32,486 nt of DNA, from positions 1 to 32,486 of the forward strand of contig JAIOJS010000425.1 in NCBI GenBank assembly GCA_019911795.1, read 5' to 3'. The position numbers were made by a program, and so were the translations under genes. This document shows, piece after piece, positions 24,996 to 32,486 of the stretch (positions within the stretch are counted from its first letter, which is position 1; every line of letters begins with the position of its first letter). The stretch comes from Thermoanaerobaculia bacterium. Its GTDB lineage: Bacteria > Acidobacteriota > Thermoanaerobaculia > Multivoradales > JAIOJS01. A model generated the notes under the pieces. It was given only the letters and a program-made list of their open reading frames with translations. It was not told the DNA's origin and did not search any database.

Positions 24996-25847
24996 TCAGG
25001 ACTCGGCGATCGGATCCTCCGGATCTGCGGTCCGTCCGCGCAGCATGCGTACCGACGAGTGGGCGAGGAGGATGAGTCCAAGGGTACAGACCACCGCCGG
25101 GCCACTTGGAAAATCCCAATGGTACGAAGCCCCCAATCCCACCGCGGTGGCCGCACCCCCCACGAGCCACGCGATGAGGATTCTCACCGGCCAACGCGAA
25201 CTGGTTCGAAGCGCGATGATGGCTGGGGTTACGAGGTAGGCAAAGACCATCAAGACACCGGCGATCTCCACCGCCAGGGTCACCACGAGCGCGAAGGTCG
25301 CGTAGAACACGAAGTCCCAGCGTTTCAATCCCAGTCCCTGACGGGCCGCCTCCGCAGGCTGCTCCGAGATCGCAATGAGCTGACGTCGCACCGCAAAGTG
25401 GACGGCGCCGACCGCCGCCACTACCAACAGGTTGCGAATCACCGTGGGCCAGGTGACCCACACGATGGCGCCCGCGAGCATCTCCTTGATGTGCTCAGCC
25501 CCCTCCGGAGCTCGATCCGCGAGGAGAATGCCGAAAGCAGAGGCGATCACGTAGGTGATCCCGATGATCGCCTCCTGGGGAACACGTCCCTTGTCGTTGC
25601 GCGTGACGCTAAAGATGAGCGCCCCGAGGAGAGCCGCGCCTAGAGAGAAGCCGAAAGCAGCCGGACTCCCCGGTTCGTGATGGAAGAGGAACGCCACCAG
25701 GGTTCCGACCGCCGCGATCTGAGCCAGGGCGAGGTCGACGAAGACGACGCCGCGCAAGAGGACGTGGAGGCCCAGGTATCCGAGAATCGCAACGAGCACG
25801 AGACAAGCGAACAAGGGCGCCGCCATGAAGACCAGGGCATCGGTCAC
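24996..25847 (-). CDS. ABC-3 family metal (zinc/manganese) transporter permease
   Basis: 283 residues, strongly hydrophobic, with seven to nine predicted membrane helices. The ABC-3 family pattern is visible: GYLGLHVLLRGVVFVDLALAQ near the N-terminus, GITYVIASAFGILLADRAPEG in the middle, and EIAGVLMVFAYLVTPA near residue 200. It would pass the metal delivered by the binding protein across the inner membrane. The GTG start overlaps the binding-protein stop as GTGA. The usual ATPase gene (znuC-like) is not adjacent; the downstream neighbour is ridA on the other strand. Zinc or manganese cannot be told apart from this gene alone. Confidence 0.88.
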   Translation of the reverse strand: MTDALVFMAAPLFACLVLVAILGYLGLHVLLRGVVFVDLALAQIAAVGTLVAFLFHHEPGSPAAFGFSLGAALLGALIFSVTRNDKGRVPQEAIIGITYVIASAFGILLADRAPEGAEHIKEMLAGAIVWVTWPTVIRNLLVVAAVGAVHFAVRRQLIAISEQPAEAARQGLGLKRWDFVFYATFALVVTLAVEIAGVLMVFAYLVTPAIIALRTSSRWPVRILIAWLVGGAATAVGLGASYHWDFPSGPAVVCTLGLILLAHSSVRMLRGRTADPEDPIAES

Positions 25848-26893
25848 GGCGTCCGCCTTCCGCTCGGGGCTTCACTCACTGCATCGGCAAGGCCGCCGAC
25901 CCAGGCATCGACCAGGGCAAAGTAGTCCTTGATGGCACCACCGGTCTGCAGCGGAGCGATCACCACCCTCGCGCCGGTCCGATCAGCGATCTGAGCCGGC
26001 TTCCGCGGATCGAAGTAGTCGGCGCTAAGGACCAGCGGGACCTTGTTCTCTTGCATCGTTTCGATCAGCTCTTTGACGTGGCGTGCCGAGGGTGGGATGC
26101 CCGGTTTGGGTTCGACGTAACCCACGACGTCGAGACCGAGTAAGTCGACGAGGTAAACCCAGTTCTTGTGGTAGGTGACGATCTTCTGCCCTCGGAGCGA
26201 ACGGGCGCGACCGAGCCATCCGCCGAGGCGGCCGATCAGCGGACGCCCCTCGAGTTCCTTGGAGCCGAGGAAATCGATCAGCTGTCCGCTGCGAGCCAGT
26301 GGGTCCAGAACCTCGGCGCCGAGGAGGGTCACCAACTCCTTTCCATAGAGGGCGACATCAATGCGGTGCTGGAAGTCGGCCAAGCGGCGACGGTAGTCCT
26401 CGGCCCCCGAGGGATCGACCCGCTCCAGTCCCGCCGCAATATTGGCCGCGATGATCTTGACGTTGAGTGGACTGGTGTGCAGGTGAGGATTGCCATAGGC
26501 GTGCACGTCCCCACCCTCGCGACTGGTGCTGCCCGGCACATCGAGCAGGGGGACATTCTGGCTGGCGGAAACAAAACCCGGCTGCCCGTCCCGAATGGAG
26601 CGGTTTCCTGACTTGTCGACCAACACCGGCGCCCACAGTTCCAGGTCGAGACCCGTCGTCACAAAGACGTCGGCATCCCTCAGCATCAGAGCGAATGAGG
26701 GCTTCGGCTTGACGAAGTGAGCGTCCTCTCGCGGTTCCGAGATCGCTTCCACCGTCACCCGATCACCACCGATCTCCTGGGCGACGGAGGCGAAGACGGG
26801 CAGGGTTGTGACCACTCGAACGGTTTCCCCGAGCAAAGGGGAGGTCCAGACAGCGGCAAAGAACAGGGTCATTGAAGTCATCCGTCGTAACAT
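25844..26893 (-). CDS. ZnuA-type periplasmic metal-binding protein
   Basis: 349 residues from the chosen ATG. A signal peptide (about 1-23, MTLFFAAVWTSPLLGE) precedes the cluster A-I fold. The expected ligands are present: His in EDAHFVKPKPS (59), His in GNPHLHTSP (137), His in TYHKNW (242), and an Asp in SADYFDP (292 or 295). Three His plus Asp suits Zn or Mn. The acidic/His-rich loop of many ZnuA proteins is lacking, although DVHAYGNPHLH is a short His cluster. The ATG at 26893 follows GAGGAG at 6 nt. An earlier ATG at 26926 overlaps the porin and has no site. Confidence 0.9.
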   Translation of the reverse strand: MLRRMTSMTLFFAAVWTSPLLGETVRVVTTLPVFASVAQEIGGDRVTVEAISEPREDAHFVKPKPSFALMLRDADVFVTTGLDLELWAPVLVDKSGNRSIRDGQPGFVSASQNVPLLDVPGSTSREGGDVHAYGNPHLHTSPLNVKIIAANIAAGLERVDPSGAEDYRRRLADFQHRIDVALYGKELVTLLGAEVLDPLARSGQLIDFLGSKELEGRPLIGRLGGWLGRARSLRGQKIVTYHKNWVYLVDLLGLDVVGYVEPKPGIPPSARHVKELIETMQENKVPLVLSADYFDPRKPAQIADRTGARVVIAPLQTGGAIKDYFALVDAWVGGLADAVSEAPSGRRTP

Positions 26894-26915
26894 CGTCATC
26901 TCCTCTCGAATACGC

Positions 26916-28343
26916 TTAGTAGGCATCGTGCTTGTGAGGGCCGGCCGCCCACGTCAACTGCAATGTGAAACGATTCTCCGCTCCCTCGCGGAACTCGGAG
27001 TCGAGGTATTGGTAGGCGGCCCGGAGCCGAACGTATTCGCTCTGCCACCACGAGAGATAAGGCTCGACTGCCCAGGTCTTGGCGTCGGGCGAGAAGGGAT
27101 CCTCCAGCCAGTCGTAGCGCACTCCGGCGTACAGATTGCGACGGAGAAGTCCCTCGAGGTAGGTATATCCACCCATGGCCTCTTGGGTGAGACCCAATTC
27201 GTCATCCCGTTGGGAGAGCAACAGCTCGCTACGCCAAGTTAGCTCCCGGTACTTGCCACGACCGGGTGGCTGCCAGTGCAGGGTGACGTCGGTGCCCCAG
27301 ATTCGCGTGTCGCGATCCTCGGTCGGACGACCGACGACTCCCGACAATCCCCACTCGAGGTAGGTGCTGGGCGAGAGGTCCCAGTAGTTCTTGAGATGTC
27401 CAAGAACAACCAGATCCTCGAAATCCTCTCCGCCAAAGGGTTCCGCGGACCCATCGGTCACTTGGAGGGTGATCTCGTTGGCACTGGCCCAACCCCGCGG
27501 CAGGAGCCAGCTCGCCGACAAACCCGTTTGGGCTAGCCCCTCTTCGCCGAAGTAGGAAGCCAGTACCAGCGGGTAGTCGACCTGGGGAAGCGCATGGAGG
27601 TGGGTCCGGTTCAGGGCGCCAAACGTCTGTCGCATCTTCCCCGCCCGCAGTTCCAAACCAGGAGCCAGCCCGGCGTAGCGGATGTACCCCTCCTCGATCT
27701 CCACCCCCTCTTCCGAGAAGGCCAAGGTCCACTTGGTGGACGAATAGGGATCCAGCGACGCCTGCAGGTCGAGTTCGAACTCGCGGGCGACAAAGCTCTG
27801 GTGTCCAGACTCGACCAGGGCAAGGATGTCGCCAGTGAATGAGATCTCCGGGTTTAGGGCGCTGAGGTTGCGTTCCCGTCCGGATGTCGCACCCGCCGTG
27901 GGCGGCGACGGCCCAACCGCGACCATGGCCTCGGCGCTCGCGGTTGCGGCGGCTCTTCGAAGAGCGGCCAACTCGTCCTCTACCGTCTGCTCCTCGGCTC
28001 CTCCCTCGCTCTCAGAGAGCCGATGCTCGAGTTCTACGACGCGATCCTCCAGCGCCCGAATGCGTTCCTCGTAGAGACTTCGTAAGGCATCGATCTGTGC
28101 CTGAAGATCATCACTCTCACCGCTCGTGCCGTCCACCCCAACCGCCTTCTCATCGACGGCCTCTCCGGCATTCGCTCCGACCCATCCAGCCGCTCCGACC
28201 GGCCAAGCGGTCAACCACAGTCCGATCCCCACCACCACTAGGCTAGGCAGTCCGATCGTTCGATTCTCTCGCTTCCAACTTCTCGCCCGAACGCCGTCCA
28301 TACGGACATCCGAGACACCGCAATTCCTTCGAATACGCTCCAT
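26916..28343 (-). CDS. Coiled-coil outer-membrane porin, metal-uptake cluster
   Basis: 475 residues from the chosen ATG, which follows GGGAGGG. A long basic N-terminus leads to a signal helix (about 31-51). A coiled coil follows (about 79-132, ALRSLYEERIRALEDRVVEL), then a beta-barrel of alternating aromatic strands (about 160-475) that opens with LNPEISFTGDILALVESGH and ends in Tyr. The trimer-forming coiled coil plus barrel resembles phosphate-selective OprP-like porins. It lies 22 nt before the binding protein, so it probably admits the metal, or a metal complex, through the outer membrane. The protein ends HKHDAY, an unusual His-bearing C-terminus. Function is inferred from context. Confidence 0.78.
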   Translation of the reverse strand: MERIRRNCGVSDVRMDGVRARSWKRENRTIGLPSLVVVGIGLWLTAWPVGAAGWVGANAGEAVDEKAVGVDGTSGESDDLQAQIDALRSLYEERIRALEDRVVELEHRLSESEGGAEEQTVEDELAALRRAAATASAEAMVAVGPSPPTAGATSGRERNLSALNPEISFTGDILALVESGHQSFVAREFELDLQASLDPYSSTKWTLAFSEEGVEIEEGYIRYAGLAPGLELRAGKMRQTFGALNRTHLHALPQVDYPLVLASYFGEEGLAQTGLSASWLLPRGWASANEITLQVTDGSAEPFGGEDFEDLVVLGHLKNYWDLSPSTYLEWGLSGVVGRPTEDRDTRIWGTDVTLHWQPPGRGKYRELTWRSELLLSQRDDELGLTQEAMGGYTYLEGLLRRNLYAGVRYDWLEDPFSPDAKTWAVEPYLSWWQSEYVRLRAAYQYLDSEFREGAENRFTLQLTWAAGPHKHDAY

Positions 28344-28422
28344 CGTGGACCCTCCCTGGGTTCTCACTCACTGATTCATCCTCGACGCAGGGCAATACCC
28401 CTCCGTCTACTTAACGAGGCGA

Positions 28423-28818
28423 TCAGGCGATGGGAGGGCCGCGAGCGGGTTCGAGAAGCTCATCGGCGGACAAAGGCGGCGTCCGCAGGCTGTCGGCGAC
28501 GAGGTCCTGGAACCAATCTCGAGGGGCACCGGCGATGAGGGCGAGATCCGCCCCCGACCGGGCGTGCGAGAGGCAACCGGGACATGTCGAGGCGGAGCCC
28601 GGTTCCGCCAACTCGAAGCTGGGCGGATGATCGAGTCCGCAGTCGCTGACCATGGTCTCGACCTGAACCGACTCGTCGTGCAGGGTCCCGCCGTGCTGCT
28701 CGGTTAGACCGGGGAGCAGAAGAGCCACCGTTGCCAGAAGGGCAACGGCTGGTCTGCACCAAACCGCGGATCTAAGCCACCCGCGGAGTCGTCTGGATTC
28801 AGTCTCTACCATAGGCAT
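28423..28818 (-). CDS. Small secreted Cys/His protein, DUF2946-like
   Basis: 131 residues from the ATG at 28818; TTG 28821 and ATG 28812 are alternatives, and no strong Shine-Dalgarno decides. A basic N-terminus and a hydrophobic helix (about 22-40) look like a signal peptide or anchor. The mature part carries HGGTLHDE, a CPGC pair in TCPGCLSH, and a C-terminal ARGPPIA. A CxxC-type pair and an RGPP end are typical of small DUF2946-like proteins found in copper and zinc gene clusters. It sits about 80 nt before the porin and shares its direction. A role in metal sensing or delivery is inference. Confidence 0.6.
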   Translation of the reverse strand: MPMVETESRRLRGWLRSAVWCRPAVALLATVALLLPGLTEQHGGTLHDESVQVETMVSDCGLDHPPSFELAEPGSASTCPGCLSHARSGADLALIAGAPRDWFQDLVADSLRTPPLSADELLEPARGPPIA

Positions 28819-28871
28819 CAAAGACTATAACTCACTCGACTCCAAGAATATTGCCTGCCCCCCAATCTGGA

Positions 28872-28892
28872 CACCAGTTAGAGTTCACCAGT
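28872..28892. repeat. Paired CACCAGT motifs upstream of the metal cluster
   Basis: CACCAGT occurs at 28872 and 28886, 14 bp apart, in the 121-bp gap before the small Cys/His protein. It could be a regulator half-site pair, but it does not match a Zur box that I know and may be chance. TATAGT on the minus strand, at about 28824-28829, is a possible -10. Confidence 0.25.
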
Positions 28893-28939
28893 CCGCCCGC
28901 AGGACACTCGAGATCCGGAAAACCAAGGGTTCGATCGGG

Positions 28940-29971
28940 CTAACCGTCGATGCTGTCGAGCCGCGCAAGGGCCACCTCGATCAACTCCCGCGGTGCATCC
29001 CGATGGGTGACACAGCGGATCGAGTCGGGGCCGAGTTGGATGGCGCGGAGGCCCGCCCGCCGTAGGAGGCTCAGCGTCGCGACCGGATCGACCGTCACGG
29101 CTACGACGATGTTCGTCACGATGGAAGCCGGGGGACAGCGGACGCCTGGCAAGCGATCGAGAGCCAGCGCCACCCGCCGCGCGTTGTCGTGGTCCTCAGC
29201 CAGATGGCCGAACCCGCGCGACAAGGCCTCGAGTCCAGCCGAGGCCAAGATCCCGACCTGACGCATCCCGCCACCAAACATCTTGCGCACGCGGCGCGCC
29301 TCTTCGACGAAAGCGGTCGAGCCACCGAGCATCGACCCGATAGGCGCCCCCAGACCCTTCGAGAGAGCCACCATGACCGAGTCGAAGCCGCGTACCAGAG
29401 TCGCCGGCGCCACGTCGAGGGCGACGGCCGCGTTGAACAGACGAGCACCATCGAGATGAGTGGCAACGCGGTGTCGTTGCGCCACCGCGAGGAGTCGGTC
29501 GAGCTGGTCCCGATTGGTCACCGTGCCTCCGCCGAGGTTGTGACTGTTCTCGACGACCAGGAGTGCCGTCGAAGCGATGTAGTCGAGCCGAGGATTGATC
29601 GCTGCCTCGACCCGAGCGGGATCAAGTTGCCCACGATCGCCGACCACCGGCCGCGGGATCATCCCTGAGAGAGCGGCCATCGCCCCCATCTCGAAGCGGA
29701 AGATGTGACTCGAGGCCTCACCCACCACCTCGCTCCCCGGCTTGCCAAGCACGTGGAGGGCCACCTGGTTGCCCATCGTTCCGGTCGGCATGAAGAGAGC
29801 GGACTCGGTACCGAGGAGGTCCGCCATCGTTTCCTCGAGTTCTCGAACGGTAGGGTCCTCGCGATAGACATCGTCGCCGACCGCCGCCGTCGCCATCGCG
29901 CGCCGCATCGCTTCGTCCGGTCGGGTGACGGTATCGGACCGAAGATCTACGACTGGGGGCTGTGGGTTCAT
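28940..29971 (-). CDS. ltaE: Low-specificity L-threonine aldolase
   Basis: 343 residues, full length. A PLP enzyme that splits threonine (and allo-threonine) to glycine and acetaldehyde. LRSDTVTRPDEAMRRAM at the start, His89 in SSHIF stacking on PLP, D174 in HLDGARLFN, and the PLP lysine K205 in LSKGLGAPIGS are all present. The ATG overlaps the stop of the unrecognised 336-residue gene as ATGA, so it belongs to the ribD-ribE transcription unit. The metabolic link to riboflavin synthesis is not obvious. Confidence 0.93.
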   Translation of the reverse strand: MNPQPPVVDLRSDTVTRPDEAMRRAMATAAVGDDVYREDPTVRELEETMADLLGTESALFMPTGTMGNQVALHVLGKPGSEVVGEASSHIFRFEMGAMAALSGMIPRPVVGDRGQLDPARVEAAINPRLDYIASTALLVVENSHNLGGGTVTNRDQLDRLLAVAQRHRVATHLDGARLFNAAVALDVAPATLVRGFDSVMVALSKGLGAPIGSMLGGSTAFVEEARRVRKMFGGGMRQVGILASAGLEALSRGFGHLAEDHDNARRVALALDRLPGVRCPPASIVTNIVVAVTVDPVATLSLLRRAGLRAIQLGPDSIRCVTHRDAPRELIEVALARLDSIDG

Positions 29972-30978
29972 CGAGTGTCCTCCACCGCACTCTCCTCTCT
30001 CTCCTCATCGGAGAGGAGGGCGGCGTAAAGCTCCTGCTTCAGACTCGAGGGCTTCCCTGCCGCCCATTCCTCGAGGAGGCACTGTGACTCACTGCCCACC
30101 CACGGAAGGACACTCAGATGGCCGTCACGCACCAGGCCCCGCAGATCCTGCGGCAACTCCTCGGCGAACCGTGCCGCCCGCAGAAGGTCAGCGGCCAAGG
30201 CGGGTGATCGATCGAGAACGTGCAACAACTCGCCCACCAGGTGGAGGCGTCCCGCCACCTCGAGGTTGCCGGCGCCCATCAGCGGCGGCCGGGGTAGCGG
30301 GCGATCGAGGTAGGGACTCAGCCCCGCCTCCAACAGAGTTCGGACGAAGAGTCGCATCGAAGCGGGGGCCGCATGGAAGAGGCCAAGGCCAGAATCCTCG
30401 GGAAGATAGCCGGCCAGAACCCGAAGGTCAGGGGGATCGAGCTCGAGGGGAACGGCTTGCACGCAGCGGTACCCGAGCTCGGCGAGACGGATGGCGAGGT
30501 CCGGCCAAAACTCCACTCCCGGACCGCCGGGAAGTAAAGGCCAAGCCGCCACGGTTCCCGGCGTGATCCTCCCGAGGGGGAGTTGCCCTAGCGCCACCGG
30601 CAGGAGGTCGACTACCTTGGTGACGGATCCAGTCGCGTCCTCGCCGCTACACTGCGACCCACTGGCCAGAGCCGACCCGTCGGCCAGAGCCTGCACGACC
30701 ACCGGTACTCCCCGCTCGATGTGCGCCGCCACCAGATCGTCCATGGCGACCTGGTGAGCGTCGGACACGGGAGGCAGATAGACCACGTCGTCGGCAGAAA
30801 AGTCGAGGAGTTCCACCAGCGCGGTGGCATCCTCGGACCACGATCCCAAGCGCCTCCGGGAGAGGTCAATCCAGGGAACTTGCGGCGTAGGCCAGCGCCG
30901 TGGCGCATAGCGGATCCAGAAGTTGTGGGGTTCCGGAGGGGTCTGACGAACCGCCGAAGAGCGTCGAGCGGGGCTCAA
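29968..30978 (-). CDS. Uncharacterised 336-residue protein in the rib operon
   Basis: I do not recognise this family. The protein is soluble, with no signal peptide or membrane segment. An N-terminal block reads FWIRYAPRRWPTPQVPWIDL, then a Ser/Ala/Gly-rich middle leads to TPGTVAAWPLLPGGPGVEFW (about 150-170). A helical C-terminal half includes LPRPPLMGAGNLEVAGRLHLVGELL and LSVLPWVGSESQCLLEEW. The start is TTG, overlapping the ribE stop as TTGA, and the stop overlaps the aldolase start as ATGA, so it is tightly built into the operon. Two alternating alpha/beta-like halves are possible, but no catalytic motif stands out. Confidence 0.75.
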   Translation of the reverse strand: MSPARRSSAVRQTPPEPHNFWIRYAPRRWPTPQVPWIDLSRRRLGSWSEDATALVELLDFSADDVVYLPPVSDAHQVAMDDLVAAHIERGVPVVVQALADGSALASGSQCSGEDATGSVTKVVDLLPVALGQLPLGRITPGTVAAWPLLPGGPGVEFWPDLAIRLAELGYRCVQAVPLELDPPDLRVLAGYLPEDSGLGLFHAAPASMRLFVRTLLEAGLSPYLDRPLPRPPLMGAGNLEVAGRLHLVGELLHVLDRSPALAADLLRAARFAEELPQDLRGLVRDGHLSVLPWVGSESQCLLEEWAAGKPSSLKQELYAALLSDEEREESAVEDTR

Positions 30979-31595
30979 GTCGAAGCGACTCCGAGCCTAC
31001 CTCGCTCCACCAAGCGTTGGAGGTACTTGGCGAGGATGTCGACCTCCAGATTGAGGCGAGCCCCCACCTTCTTGGCTCCGAGCGTGGTCACCTCGAGGGT
31101 GTGGGGGATCAGGGCAACACTGAAGGTATCGCGGTCGATGCCTGCCACCGTCAGGCTCACCCCGTCGAGGGTTACGGAGCCCTTCTCGGCGACCCAGTGG
31201 GCCATCGCTTCAGGGAGGCGCAGGGTCAGTTCTCGATGGTCGTCGAGATCCCGACGCCCGACGACGAGTACGGTGCCGTCGACATGACCCTGGACCCAAT
31301 GCCCGCCGAGGGCATCCCCGACCCGCAAGGCCGGCTCGAGATTGACCTCGTCGCCAGCCCGCAACTCGCCGAGTTGCGTCCGCGACAGGGTCTCCGGGGC
31401 CAGTTCGACGACCGAGTGCCCCGCCGCCAACTCCGTGATGGTCAAGCACACGCCGGACACGGCCAAGCTGGCCCCGATCTCGAGGGCCTCGGAAAGGTCC
31501 TCGCTGTGCTCGAGCTGCAAACGGACACCGCCCTGACCCGATCCCTCGGGATCGGCGGCTACGCGCCCACGCTCTCGTATAAGTCCAGTAAACAT
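30975..31595 (-). CDS. ribE: Riboflavin synthase alpha chain
   Basis: 206 residues. It makes riboflavin from two molecules of 6,7-dimethyl-8-ribityllumazine. The invariant MFTGLI start, SGVCLTI in the first lumazine domain, GGHWVQGHVDGT at the domain junction, and the second-domain VTLDGVSLTV and IPHTLEVTTL define it. The ATG lies inside ribD (37-nt overlap), fixed by the conserved N-terminus. It overlaps the next gene by 4 nt. Confidence 0.95.
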   Translation of the reverse strand: MFTGLIRERGRVAADPEGSGQGGVRLQLEHSEDLSEALEIGASLAVSGVCLTITELAAGHSVVELAPETLSRTQLGELRAGDEVNLEPALRVGDALGGHWVQGHVDGTVLVVGRRDLDDHRELTLRLPEAMAHWVAEKGSVTLDGVSLTVAGIDRDTFSVALIPHTLEVTTLGAKKVGARLNLEVDILAKYLQRLVERGRLGVAST

Positions 31596-32486
31596 CCGTT
31601 GCGAAATCCCGTGATGATGACGTCGCCGCCGCGCCGTCGAAACTGCATTTCCTCCAGTCGAGGGGCATCTTCCAGGTTGGGAATGCCGACTCCCGCGACC
31701 GCTCCCTGAGCGGTGCGGCCCCCGAGGAGTAGAGGGGCACAGTCTACGGCAACTCGATCAAAGGTTCCGGCGGCGACGAAAGCGCCGTGGATCTCCCCTC
31801 CTCCCTCGATCAGTACGCTCTGGATATCCCGGCGGTGCAAGGAAGCGAGTACCGAGGGAGGATCGACGGTTTCGAGACACTCCACCTCCGCGCCCACCGC
31901 TTGCAAGGGCCCGATCGTCTCCGGGTCGCGGTTCTCGGTCAAGAGGATCACCGGACCCGGCACCTCGAAGAGCCGCGCCTGGGGCGAAACCCGCAGGCGT
32001 CGATCGAGAACAACCCGGGTGATCGGACCCGACGCCTTGCCCCGTCGACGATTGAGTCGCGGATCATCAGCGAGGATCGTGCCGCTGCCGACGAGGATGG
32101 CGTCGTGCGTCTCCCGCTGGTCGAGGGACCAGCTTCGTCCTCCGGGGGAGGAGATCCACTGACTCTCCCCACTGACGGTGGCGATCTTGCCGTCGAGACT
32201 CATCGCCCACTTGAGCGTCACCGCCGGACGCTGGTGCACTCGCGAGGTGAGGTACTTCCAGTTCAAACGTACCGAGCGTTCCCGCTGCAGTCCGACCTCG
32301 ACCTCGAGGCCCGCCGCGGCCAGAGCCGCCAAGCCTCGCCCCCCGACCCTAGGATCGGGATCGACGTGAGCCGCGACCACCCGTCGCACTCCCGCCGCAA
32401 TCAGGGCATCGACGCAAGGAGGGGTCCGACCATGGTGGCTGCAGGGCTCGAGGGTCACCCACATCGTAGCGCCTCGGGCCCGATCG
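31559..32486 (-). CDS. ribD: Bifunctional riboflavin deaminase/reductase RibD (5'-truncated)
   Basis: The frame is open to the right edge, and codons before the first in-window ATG (32464) read DRARGAT, matching the conserved RARGATMWVTLEPCSH run, so the real start lies beyond the window. The deaminase zinc ligands in EPCSHHGRTPPC are visible; the earlier HAE motif is off the end. The reductase domain (KWAMSLDGKIAT, WISSPGGRSWSLDQRETHDAILVGSGT, LIEGGGEIHGAF) is complete. It carries out the second and third steps of riboflavin synthesis from GTP. It leads the ribD-ribE-unknown-ltaE run. Confidence 0.94.
   Translation of the reverse strand, partial: DRARGATMWVTLEPCSHHGRTPPCVDALIAAGVRRVVAAHVDPDPRVGGRGLAALAAAGLEVEVGLQRERSVRLNWKYLTSRVHQRPAVTLKWAMSLDGKIATVSGESQWISSPGGRSWSLDQRETHDAILVGSGTILADDPRLNRRRGKASGPITRVVLDRRLRVSPQARLFEVPGPVILLTENRDPETIGPLQAVGAEVECLETVDPPSVLASLHRRDIQSVLIEGGGEIHGAFVAAGTFDRVAVDCAPLLLGGRTAQGAVAGVGIPNLEDAPRLEEMQFRRRGGDVIITGFRNGCLLDLYESVGA

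Overview
The window is a gene-dense, GC-rich bacterial chromosome segment. Nearly all genes lie on the minus strand; only a TPR-CHAT gene at the left edge and an hpt-ridA pair near 24 kb lie on the plus strand. The organism is clearly a diderm with LPS: it carries lpxD-fabZ-lpxA, bamA, a Skp/OmpH chaperone, a LolCE/LolD lipoprotein exporter and an outer-membrane porin. A full ClpC, an ECF sigma/zinc anti-sigma pair, a TPR-CHAT protein and the run lysS-lolCE-lolD-clpC-bamA-skp-lpxD-fabZ-lpxA would suit an Acidobacteriota-like lineage. That placement is inference from gene content, not from a phylogenetic marker. No rRNA, tRNA, CRISPR array, transposase, prophage or integration site is visible.

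Layout. 1-2813: a 5'-truncated TPR-CHAT putative protease, convergent with an ECF sigma/anti-sigma pair (2873-4085). 4252-8116: a salvage and housekeeping run, transcribed right to left as mtnP, surE, pcm, yqaA-like, acyP, apt, several with stop/start overlaps. 8224-14644: the envelope cluster bamA, skp, lpxD, fabZ, lpxA and a Gfo/Idh/MocA oxidoreductase. 15006-21059: clpC, lolD, lolCE, lysS. 21324-23930: purine nucleoside phosphorylase and a 526-residue protein I do not recognise. 23991-24921 (+): hpt and ridA. 24996-28818: a metal-uptake cluster (a small Cys/His secreted protein, a coiled-coil porin, a ZnuA-type binding protein and a ZnuB-type permease) with no ATPase gene. 28940-32486: ribD (5'-truncated), ribE, an unrecognised 336-residue gene and a threonine aldolase, coupled by short overlaps.

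How the genes work together. Purine salvage recurs: SurE dephosphorylates nucleotides, PNP and MTA phosphorylase release bases, and Apt and Hpt return bases to nucleotides. The envelope block joins lipid A synthesis, outer-membrane protein insertion and lipoprotein export. The metal cluster reads as an outer-membrane-to-cytoplasm import route whose ATPase must be supplied from elsewhere.

The least expected feature is a set of short tandem repeats (14, 15, 16, 18 and 19 bp units, 2-4 copies) sitting exactly at gene boundaries. One repeats the stop codon of the CHAT gene in frame, giving three TAGs 18 nt apart. Another repeats the start codon region of ridA in frame.
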